From Pseudothermotoga sp. (lineage in GTDB: Bacteria > Thermotogota > Thermotogae > Thermotogales > DSM-5069), in the NCBI GenBank assembly GCA_003510135.1, contig DOKY01000019.1, forward strand, positions 1-21,645: a stretch of 21,645 nt of DNA. The letters are read 5' to 3'. Below are positions 15,841-21,645 of this stretch, piece by piece (the first letter of the stretch is position 1; each line of letters begins with the position of its first letter). The notes below the pieces were generated by a model that was not told where the DNA came from, made no database searches, and saw nothing but the letters and a program-made list of their open reading frames with translations. The position numbers were made by a program, and so were the translations under genes.

Positions 15841-17148
15841 ATGGCAAAGGTGGTCATCGCGGGAAAGACGAACGTCGGTAAATCAACGCTTTTCAACAGA
15901 CTCATACGCAGGAGGAAAGCGATCACTGAGAAAGAAGAGGGTGTCACCAGGGACACACTCAAAGGCATCGTGGTATACGGTGACGCCGCTTTTACGCTGT
16001 TCGACACGTGCGGTGTGTACGAAAAGGCCGACGATGAAATGCTCCAGTCCATGAAGCAGCGTGCGTTGAAGGCCTTCGAAGAGGCCGATCTGATCCTTTT
16101 CGTTGTCAACGCGAGGGAAGGGATCACGTCAGAAGACGAATACATCGCACAAATGTTGAGAAAGCTCAAAAAAAGAGTGATACTTGTGATCAACAAGGCG
16201 GAGAACATGAAGATCGTCGAAGAGAACCTGCCGGACATCTTCAGACTCGGTTTCGACGATTACGTGCTCGTCTCGGCACAACACAATCTCAACGTGGACC
16301 AGTTGCTCGAAAAGATCGTCAACACGCTGAAGGAAATGAACGTGCCGCTCGATCAACCCGAGCCAGACAGAGACTATCCTTCCATAGCCATAATCGGTAA
16401 ACCCAACGTGGGTAAATCTTCCCTGTTCAACGCGATCTTGAACGAAGACAGGGTCAACGTCACACCGATTCCGGGAACCACAAGAGATCCGGTGGACGAA
16501 CTGGTAGAGATCGATGGCAAGAAGTACGTTTTCATCGACACGGCAGGTTTGAGGCGCAAGAGCCGGATAGAAGAGAAGAGCCTGGAGTACTTCAGCGTGA
16601 AACGCGCAATAGATGCGATGGAATCGGCAGACGTGGTGGTACTGCTCATAGACGCCATGGAAGGTGTTTCTCGGCAGGACAAGAGGATCGCCCGTCTCGC
16701 GCTGGACCGGGGTAAAGCTTTGGTGATCGATGTGAACAAGTTCGACCTGATCTACGTGAAGAAGAGTGACTACGAGCGCGCGGTCAGGGCAGAGATGCCG
16801 TTTGTGGATTTCTGCAGGATAGTGTTCACGAGCGCTGTGAAAAGACAGGGCCTCAAGTCCCTTTTGAGCGCGATAGACGAAGCGTACGCGTCGTACTGTA
16901 GAAGGATCGAACAATCGAGACTGAACAAACTGCTCCTGCAGCTTCCGATTCTCGCACCGAGTCTATCTGATACGAAAGTGTACGCAATCAGGCAGATGAA
17001 GATCAAACCGCCTAAGTTTGTCTTCACCGTGAACAGAAAGGAAAGGATCGGACCACAGGTGCAGAGTATGCTGCAGCGGCTTATCAGAGAGCGCGTCGAT
17101 CCTTTTACAGGTTCACCCATCTTTCTCGAGTTCAAACCAAGGGGGTGA
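15841..17148 (+). CDS. der: Ribosome assembly GTPase Der (EngA)
   Basis: A 435-residue protein with two tandem GTPase domains and a C-terminal KH-like domain, required for 50S maturation. Domain 1: G1 GKTNVGKS (8-15), DTCG as G3, NKAE as G4. Domain 2: G1 GKPNVGKS (186-193), DTAGLRRKSR as G3, NKFD as G4. C-terminal RNA-binding part ~355-435. It starts 3 nt after the rpsA stop and no good SD precedes it (only AAGTGAA), so it probably relies on coupled re-initiation from the abundant S1 message. Length is standard. Confidence 0.97.
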   Translation: MAKVVIAGKTNVGKSTLFNRLIRRRKAITEKEEGVTRDTLKGIVVYGDAAFTLFDTCGVYEKADDEMLQSMKQRALKAFEEADLILFVVNAREGITSEDEYIAQMLRKLKKRVILVINKAENMKIVEENLPDIFRLGFDDYVLVSAQHNLNVDQLLEKIVNTLKEMNVPLDQPEPDRDYPSIAIIGKPNVGKSSLFNAILNEDRVNVTPIPGTTRDPVDELVEIDGKKYVFIDTAGLRRKSRIEEKSLEYFSVKRAIDAMESADVVVLLIDAMEGVSRQDKRIARLALDRGKALVIDVNKFDLIYVKKSDYERAVRAEMPFVDFCRIVFTSAVKRQGLKSLLSAIDEAYASYCRRIEQSRLNKLLLQLPILAPSLSDTKVYAIRQMKIKPPKFVFTVNRKERIGPQVQSMLQRLIRERVDPFTGSPIFLEFKPRG

Positions 17149-17152
17149 AGCC

Positions 17153-17752
17153 TTGGAATACTTTCTCGTGGGGCTGATTTCTTACCTGTGCGGTGCTGTT
17201 CCTTTCAGCTACCTTTTACCCAGGTTGAAGAAAATCGACGTAAGAAAGGTGGGCAGCGGAAACGTTGGGGGTACCAACGCACTGAGGGCGGCCGGACCCG
17301 TCATAGGTTTCACATGTATGGTTCTCGATGCAGTCAAGACCTTCATACCCGTGCTCGTCTTCGCCCAGCTGTACAATTTCGACAAAAACTTCGTTGGAGT
17401 CGCTGCCATCAGCGCGGTGCTCGGTCACGATTTTCCCGTCTTCTTGAAATTCAAAGGTGGTAAAGGCGTTGCGAGCACGTGCGGTGTTTTCTTCGCCCTC
17501 TGCCCGGTCTGTGGTTTCGTTTTTCTTGGAAGCTGGCTGGCTCTGACGTTGCTCACCAAGTACGTTTCGCTGGCATCGATCACAAGCCTGTTCCTCGCAT
17601 CGATCGTCGCGCTGTTCTTCAACAGAGACGTCGCGGTGCTGTTCTTCCTTCTCTCGGCACTTTCAACCTTCAGACACTCAGACAACATAGAAAGACTGCT
17701 GAAAGGCGTGGAAAGGAAGACCGATCTCATTGGCATGGTGAGAAAGAAATGA
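17153..17752 (+). CDS. plsY: Acyl-phosphate:glycerol-3-phosphate acyltransferase
   Basis: A 199-residue integral membrane enzyme that acylates sn-1 of glycerol-3-phosphate using acyl-phosphate made by PlsX, the first step of phospholipid synthesis. The three cytoplasmic motifs are visible: GSGNVGGTNALRAAG (~36-50), GHDFPVFLKFKGGKGVAS (~91-108), and near the end FRHSDNIERLLKG. Five hydrophobic segments. TTG start 4 nt after der, with GGGGGTGA as SD overlapping the der stop. The final codons overlap the next gene by ATGA. plsX is not in the window. Confidence 0.95.
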   Translation: MEYFLVGLISYLCGAVPFSYLLPRLKKIDVRKVGSGNVGGTNALRAAGPVIGFTCMVLDAVKTFIPVLVFAQLYNFDKNFVGVAAISAVLGHDFPVFLKFKGGKGVASTCGVFFALCPVCGFVFLGSWLALTLLTKYVSLASITSLFLASIVALFFNRDVAVLFFLLSALSTFRHSDNIERLLKGVERKTDLIGMVRKK

Positions 17753-19347
17753 GGTATCTCGTTCTGACCCTTTTGATTCTCGCATCGATCTGCTTTGCGA
17801 TCATCGGCGAAGAACAGGCGAGGGAGCTGTTTGCACACGCCCTGGAAAGCTGGTACGCAGGAGATGTCGTGGCGGCGAGGGAGTCGATGTCCCAAGCGCT
17901 TTCGGGTCTGATCTACATCACGGACATACCCGAATTTTGGTTCTTCACCGCCAAACTGGACATAGACACCGGTAATGTGGCCAGAGCACTGGAAGATCTC
18001 AGAACCTTACTCGTGCTCGCACCCACGAAAGATGAGGCCATCTCTCTGGTCAAAGAGATTGAGACCTTCACCAGTCCGATGGCCCCTTCGACACCCACTC
18101 TGTCGAGCGAGATTTTGAAGATCGAAGGTTTCAAGAACAGTGTAGAGTACTTCTACTCACCCGTTTCCGTGACGACACTGGGACGTACCGTCTGTATCGC
18201 TGACAGAGCGAACTATCGACTCATCGTCTACGGTCCAGCCGGCTATGCTGTTCACAAACTGAGTTTCAGACCTGAGAGCATCATTTCCAGCGCGTTCAAA
18301 TACCTCTACATCGCCGGTGAAGATAAGCTCGCGCTGTTCGACATGGAGAACAATCGTGTTGAAACGCTCGCCTCAAATCTCTTGAAGCCCGTACTGGCCG
18401 GCTTCGATCGGCTCGGAAGGCTGTGGGGTGCGGACGTGGACAGGTTGTTCTGTGTGGAAGATGGCAGGATCAGGTTCTTCGAACTTGACGAGTTTTACTC
18501 AATCCAAGACGTTGAAGTGGGATTGAAGGGCATCTGGGTCCTGGACATTTTCAAGAACAGGATCGTGCTGTTCGATTTCAGTATGAACAAGGTGCTCGAG
18601 CTTCCCGCGCATGGTGCCTGGAGCTTCGAGCTCACTGTGTTTGAAGAACCCTTCATCCTTAAGGACGATGCGCTCTTTCTCGTCCGAAAAGACGGGCTCG
18701 TCGAACTGGGAAAGTTCCAGCAAGCCTTCGTGACGATGGAGTACAGCTATCCCTTTCTGTTCCTGATGGATTTCAAGGGTCACAGCGTTCACGTGGTAGC
18801 CTTCAAAGGCAAAGAACCGATCTTGGTGAAGATAGATTCGCTAAGTTTCGATCAAGACTCGCTGGTCCTATCGGTGCGAGTCGAGAACATCTTTGCAGAT
18901 CCCATTCCTGTATTGGGTGACATGTACCAGGTGCGAGAGGGCGGAGGTCCCGTGTTCTCCGAACTGAGTCTGTCTCACAGAAAGGCAGTTTGGCTCAACG
19001 CGGACAGGGATTTCTTCAAGAAAACGCTGCCCACACTGAAGCGTGGCAGCAGCTACGCTGTCTTCGTGAAAGATGTGAGCCAACTGAGGAGAGACACCGT
19101 GGTCAGCTTACGCGGCAAGAACGTTAGAATCTTTGTTGAGGGTGAGGCAACCGAGGAAGTCTTACTCAGCGGTGGTTTTGGACACTTCAAATCCAGTTTC
19201 GAACTGCTGCAGCCTGTGTGGAACGTAAGGTTCATGAGGACGAGGCCGACGCCTTCGGACATCGTCCCTGTCAAGTTCGAGATACGTCTGGCGGGCGAGG
19301 TGTTTTCCGACACCGTCTACTACACCAGAGGCATGATCCCGAAATGA
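17749..19347 (+). CDS. Exported protein, TPR-like N-terminus and possible beta-propeller
   Basis: A 532-residue protein with a signal peptide (MRYLVLTLLILASICFA), so exported or anchored. Residues ~20-110 look like helical repeat pairs (ARELFAHALESWYAGDVVAA, then ALEDLRTLLVLAPTKDEA). Residues ~125-370 contain repeated short beta motifs of the NHL/six-blade type: VCIADRANYRLIVYG, YLYIAGEDKLALFD, LWGADVDRLFCVED, IWVLDIFKNRIVLFD. The C-terminal ~150 residues are beta-rich and unrecognised. ATG overlaps the plsY stop (ATGA), and its own stop overlaps the next gene the same way, so all three are coupled. Function unknown; a scaffold for envelope protein contacts would fit the folds. Confidence 0.8.
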   Translation: MRYLVLTLLILASICFAIIGEEQARELFAHALESWYAGDVVAARESMSQALSGLIYITDIPEFWFFTAKLDIDTGNVARALEDLRTLLVLAPTKDEAISLVKEIETFTSPMAPSTPTLSSEILKIEGFKNSVEYFYSPVSVTTLGRTVCIADRANYRLIVYGPAGYAVHKLSFRPESIISSAFKYLYIAGEDKLALFDMENNRVETLASNLLKPVLAGFDRLGRLWGADVDRLFCVEDGRIRFFELDEFYSIQDVEVGLKGIWVLDIFKNRIVLFDFSMNKVLELPAHGAWSFELTVFEEPFILKDDALFLVRKDGLVELGKFQQAFVTMEYSYPFLFLMDFKGHSVHVVAFKGKEPILVKIDSLSFDQDSLVLSVRVENIFADPIPVLGDMYQVREGGGPVFSELSLSHRKAVWLNADRDFFKKTLPTLKRGSSYAVFVKDVSQLRRDTVVSLRGKNVRIFVEGEATEEVLLSGGFGHFKSSFELLQPVWNVRFMRTRPTPSDIVPVKFEIRLAGEVFSDTVYYTRGMIPK

Positions 19348-19799
19348 TAGAAGAACTTTTCAAGAAGGCCCTCGAGGCAGGTAGGGAAGGAAGGCTCGAA
19401 GAGGCTGAAAGACTCTACAGAGAGTGCCTCAGGATTCGTGAAACTCCGGAGATCTGGAACAACCTTGCGAACGTGTACGTGCGCATGGAGAGGTTCGCAG
19501 ACGCGATGGAATGTTACAGAAAGGCCATCGCGTGCGATCCTTCCTTCACGATGGCCCACGTGAACCTTGCGTCTCTGCTTCTGAACCTTGAGAGTTTCGC
19601 CGAGGCCAAGCTCTTGCTCCTGAGCCTGCTCGAAAAGGGTGTGAAGAACGAACAGGTTCTGGCCATGCTGATCGTCTGCGATCTGGTTTTGAACGATCTT
19701 TCCCAGGCTGTACAGCTCTACAGAGAGAACGCTTCGGAGGTTTTGAACAGAGAGCTTGCAGAGTACGGGGTTCTGGAGAAGGTTCGCCAACTGGTCTGA
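19344..19799 (+). CDS. Small TPR-repeat protein
   Basis: A 151-residue, all-helical protein with about three tetratricopeptide repeats. Clear ones begin at ~32 (PEIWNNLANVYVRMERFADA) and ~66 (FTMAHVNLASLLLNLESFAE). No signal peptide or membrane segment, so probably cytosolic. TPRs bind protein partners. Its start overlaps the stop of the exported propeller-like gene by 4 nt, suggesting a shared job. Last gene of the aspS operon; the stop abuts the convergent sigma gene with no bases between and no terminator hairpin was seen. Confidence 0.85.
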   Translation: MIEELFKKALEAGREGRLEEAERLYRECLRIRETPEIWNNLANVYVRMERFADAMECYRKAIACDPSFTMAHVNLASLLLNLESFAEAKLLLLSLLEKGVKNEQVLAMLIVCDLVLNDLSQAVQLYRENASEVLNRELAEYGVLEKVRQLV

Positions 19800-20426
19800 T
19801 CATCTCTCTTCGAAGAAACTGTTGAGAAGCACGGGATCTATTCTTTCCTTCAAAATTCTCCTCACCTTCTGAACCGTGTTGTCCACCTTTTTGAAGTTCA
19901 CATCAAGTGTTTTCTGTATCTCCTCGTAACTGAATCCGTCGAGCCACATCTGGAATATGTCGATCTCGATCTCGTTGAGAAACGCCTTCACCCGTTCAAT
20001 AATCATCTCCGTCAGGGCGTCACGCGCCGTGGATCTGACGGTATCTTCGAAGGAGTAACCAGTTTCCTCGGAATCTTCTGATGAAGCGAGCAGATCGACG
20101 CTGACTGCATCGGTGAGGAGTTTGTTCTTCTTTCTGTTCAGGAACGTCAGGAACGACTTCAACTCGGACTCCACACTCCTCCATGCGAACGAGGTGAAGC
20201 CACTTTTATCTGGTTGATAATAATACACCGCCTTTATGAGCCCCACCAAAGCACTCTGAACCATGTCGTCGAACTCTGCCCAGGGTGCGTAGTACTTGGA
20301 GCAGATTTTGCAGACCATAGGATAATAACGCTCCACGATGAGATCGAGCGCTTCCTTCAAACCTGCCTGTGCAAGATTCACCAGCTCTTCGTTCCTTTTC
20401 GCCCTCAGTCTGTGTTTTACGGACAA
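19800..20426 (-). CDS. Sigma-70 family factor, SigH-like
   Basis: A 208-residue protein with region 2 near 25-105 (YYPMVCKICSKYYAP, then EFDDMVQSALVGLIKAVYYY for core binding and FTSFAWRSVESELKSFL for -10 recognition) and region 4 near 150-200 (DIFQMWLDGFSYEEIQKTL, then VDNTVQKVRRILKERI, a helix-turn-helix). Regions 1.1 and 3 are lacking. The layout and size fit the SigH (sigma-30) group of Firmicutes and the similar factor of Thermotoga. TTG start at 20426 with GAGAGG upstream, 4 nt after the phosphatase stop. It thus shares the phosphatase promoter at 21278-21306. Target genes cannot be told; the STAS antagonist on the other strand is a conceivable but unproven link. Confidence 0.88.
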   Translation of the reverse strand: MSVKHRLRAKRNEELVNLAQAGLKEALDLIVERYYPMVCKICSKYYAPWAEFDDMVQSALVGLIKAVYYYQPDKSGFTSFAWRSVESELKSFLTFLNRKKNKLLTDAVSVDLLASSEDSEETGYSFEDTVRSTARDALTEMIIERVKAFLNEIEIDIFQMWLDGFSYEEIQKTLDVNFKKVDNTVQKVRRILKERIDPVLLNSFFEER

Positions 20427-20430
20427 GGCA

Positions 20431-21219
20431 TCAACCTCTCTCCAACATTCGCGAGAGAACGGCTATATCTTCGACAACGAGGTGTGGCTTGGTAGAACTC
20501 CTTTCAAGATCTTTTCTCGTTGTCTCACCGCTGAGTACCAGGATCGCCATCGCCCCGGAACGGATGGCGAACTCCATGTCCGTGTAGAGTCTATCACCCA
20601 CCATGGCGATTTTCGAAGCGGGGAGGTTGAACCTTTTAGAGACGATCCGCATCATCAGCGGATTGGGTTTTCCCACCACGTAGTCCGGGATTCTGCCTGT
20701 GGAACGCTCGATCAAGGCGATGAAGGAACCCGCGTCCGGCAGCGGTCCTTCCTCCGACGGACAGTTTATGTCGGAATGAGTCGCGACGTATGGCAGGTTC
20801 TTTCTGATCAGCAGGCAGGCTCGGGCAAGTTTCTCGTAGGTCACTTCTGTGTCGTAACCCAGCACCACGAGCTGCGGTTCTCTCTGCTCCACCACGTGGC
20901 CGTAAGAACACAAGGTCTCTTCCAGAGCCCTGGTACCCACGAGGAAAAGCTTCGATCTTCCATAGCGTTCGAGCAAGAACAACGCCGTGGCCTCGCCCGA
21001 AGTGAACACATGAGTTTCGTCGACGTTCGCACCGAGTCGTTTGAGTTTCTCAACGTACTGTTTTGGTCCCTTGGAGGAGTTGTTCGTGAGAAAGAGGAAG
21101 TTTTTACCCTGAGACCTCACCACGTCGAGGAACTCCAGAGCACCTTGAATCAGCCTGTCTCCGATGTAGAAAGTGCCATCCATGTCCAGCAGGAAGAGCT
21201 CTACGTCCCGCAGATTCAA
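20431..21219 (-). CDS. HAD-family phosphatase, NagD / p-nitrophenylphosphatase type
   Basis: A 262-residue HAD hydrolase with C2 cap. HAD motif I is LLDMDGTFY (nucleophile Asp and Asp+2), motif II FLTNNSS, the motif III Lys is in VGKPNPLM, and motif IV is MVGDRLYTD. The cap contains ATHSDINCPSEEGPLPDAGS. It strongly resembles T. maritima TM1742, from memory. The TTG at 21219 is chosen because AGGAGGTGG (21226-21234) sits just upstream and the protein then begins MNLRDVELFLLD like the homologue; the open frame continues 50 codons further but runs through the promoter and leader hairpin. Physiological substrate unknown; the family takes sugar phosphates and nucleoside monophosphates. First gene of an operon with the SigH-like factor. 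Confidence 0.93.
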   Translation of the reverse strand: MNLRDVELFLLDMDGTFYIGDRLIQGALEFLDVVRSQGKNFLFLTNNSSKGPKQYVEKLKRLGANVDETHVFTSGEATALFLLERYGRSKLFLVGTRALEETLCSYGHVVEQREPQLVVLGYDTEVTYEKLARACLLIRKNLPYVATHSDINCPSEEGPLPDAGSFIALIERSTGRIPDYVVGKPNPLMMRIVSKRFNLPASKIAMVGDRLYTDMEFAIRSGAMAILVLSGETTRKDLERSSTKPHLVVEDIAVLSRMLERG

Positions 21220-21244
21220 ACCCTGCCACCTCCTGAGTCTAAAC

Positions 21245-21270
21245 AAAAAAGCAGGGCTTTCAGCCCTGCT
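21245..21270 (-). terminator. Terminator-like hairpin at the 5' end of the phosphatase mRNA
   Basis: AGCAGGGCT (21250-21258) and AGCCCTGCT (21262-21270) form a perfect 9-bp stem with a 3-nt loop. On the minus strand six T follow (the last stem T plus 21249-21245). It has the form of an intrinsic terminator, but it starts within one or two bases of the predicted transcription start and lies before the SD. It may end upstream transcripts, act as an attenuator, or protect the mRNA 5' end. Confidence 0.75.
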
Positions 21271-21277
21271 ATTAAAT

Positions 21278-21306
21278 ATTATACCACAAATGAAGACTTC
21301 TGTCAA
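21278..21306 (-). promoter_or_regulatory. Perfect consensus sigma-A promoter of the phosphatase-sigma operon
   Basis: Read on the minus strand: TTGACA (21306 to 21301), a 17-nt spacer, TATAAT (21283 to 21278), with TGG just before the -10 making it an extended -10 as well. All twelve hexamer bases are consensus. Transcription should begin near 21271, which is next to the hairpin at 21250-21270. Confidence 0.88.
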
Positions 21307-21575
21307 GCCCACGTTTTCCACTGCTACTACTTCTGTTTTTATCCTACCATAGGTCTCAGATAAGTGCAAGCCGCTGTACTCTCAAGATCGCATGGGAAAC
21401 TGAGCTTTTTGGTCCTCGATCTTCTAAAAGGGCGGAATCTCGGCCTCTTTGTAGCACAACCAAGATGTGTGCTCATCACTAGTATTTCCAGACAACACCA
21501 TTTCTCAGTGCTCTGAGCTTGCTGGATCTTCCGCTCACCTTCTCGAAATACCTTCAAGACTTAAGGTGACCTCCT
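21307..21575. other. Intergenic stretch without a recognised gene
   Basis: About 270 nt between the phosphatase promoter and the TnpB-associated hairpin. The longest minus frame (72 codons, 21339-21557) has no SD and no recognisable motif. Small inverted repeats are present (CTCAG-TGCT-CTGAG near 21504-21517; TCACCTT 21535-21541 with AAGGTGA 21563-21569). I see nothing that supports a gene. Confidence 0.5.
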
Positions 21576-21595
21576 CCCACTACTGAAGTAGTGGG
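21576..21595 (-). repeat. Subterminal hairpin of an IS200/IS605-type element right end
   Basis: CCCACTAC (21576-21583) pairs with GTAGTGGG (21588-21595) around a TGAA loop, 8 bp perfect. On the minus strand it overlaps the last codons and stop of the TnpB-like frame and is followed by GAGGAGGTCACC, an arrangement seen at right ends of IS200/IS605 elements, where such palindromes are recognised by TnpA and form the end of the TnpB guide RNA scaffold. Confidence 0.55.
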
Positions 21596-21645
21596 CTTTC
21601 CCCTTCAACATTAACATCCCTATCGCAGTTCCAACCACATTCACA
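21580..21645 (-). pseudogene. C-terminal end of a TnpB-like protein (IS200/IS605), partial, probably truncated
   Basis: The minus frame from the window edge to TAG (21582 to 21580) reads CECGWNCDRDVN then VEGESPLLQ. This resembles the TnpB zinc finger (C..CG) and the RuvC III motif (DRD.N). TnpB is the RNA-guided nuclease of IS200/IS605 elements. Normally NAA.NI and some tens of residues follow; here only nine remain before the stop, and the finger shows CxC instead of CxxC, so an internal deletion is likely. The rest of the gene lies beyond the right edge, so completeness cannot be judged. Confidence 0.6.

Noticed and set aside
16129..16914. Minus-strand open frame of 261 codons inside der
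   Set aside because: Antisense to conserved GTPase domains; composition is that of a shadow frame, and no start signals are seen.
21339..21557. Minus-strand open frame of 72 codons upstream of the phosphatase promoter
   Set aside because: No SD, no motif, Arg/Lys/Cys-rich random-looking translation.
21535..21569. Inverted repeat TCACCTT ... AAGGTGA as a terminator or IS end
   Set aside because: 7 bp with a 21-nt loop and no T tract; could be chance. Noted only in the intergenic entry.
1..21645. CRISPR array, tRNA, rRNA or riboswitch
   Set aside because: No regularly spaced repeats and no tRNA/rRNA signatures were seen. Intergenic gaps are too short for known large riboswitches, apart from the two edge regions, which show none.

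Overview
The window looks like chromosome from a member of the Thermotogales, probably Pseudothermotoga or a close relative. This rests on the resemblance of several proteins to Thermotoga maritima ones I recall (the DHH-CBS-CCA fusion, AspRS, the small STAS protein, Der, the NagD-type HAD phosphatase), on the order aspS-STAS-cmk-ispH-rpsA-der, on roughly balanced base composition, on strong Shine-Dalgarno sites, and on frequent GTG/TTG starts. The genus is inference; no rRNA is present.

Layout: 1-185 is the end of a chemoreceptor gene and its terminator. 273-856 is a badly eroded MATE-family efflux gene. 849-4251 holds three genes: a lipoprotein resembling lytic transglycosylases (-), a serine beta-lactamase-fold hydrolase (+), and a secreted beta-propeller protein (-) whose 3' end runs 258 nt into the hydrolase gene. 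4317-7732 is a two-gene operon, SAM hydrolase (DUF62 type) and a DHH-CBS-CBS-tRNA nucleotidyltransferase fusion. 7695-10003 (-) encodes both subunits of B12/PLP-dependent lysine 5,6-aminomutase, with the cobalt-binding His and PLP Lys visible. 10102-10605 is a membrane protein (DUF6512-like).

10655-19799 is a dense nine-gene operon: aspS, a STAS anti-sigma-factor antagonist, cmk, ispH, rpsA, der, plsY, a signal-peptide protein with a TPR-like N-terminus and a possible propeller, and a TPR protein. Gaps are 1-4 nt and overlaps 4-20 nt. It joins translation (AspRS, S1), ribosome assembly (Der), nucleotide, isoprenoid and phospholipid synthesis.

20431-21219 and 19800-20426 (-) form an operon of a HAD sugar/nitrophenyl-phosphate-type phosphatase and a SigH-like sigma factor. 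It is read from a perfect TTGACA-17-TATAAT promoter whose predicted transcript begins with a terminator-like hairpin. The right edge carries the 3' end of an IS200/IS605-type TnpB (-) with its end hairpin.

No clearly new multi-gene system is visible. The most interesting points are the hairpin-capped leader in front of the phosphatase/sigma operon, the aminomutase pair standing without its pathway genes, the overlapping divergent -10 elements at three junctions (one giving a probable leaderless lipoprotein mRNA), and the likely frameshift at the end of the propeller gene.
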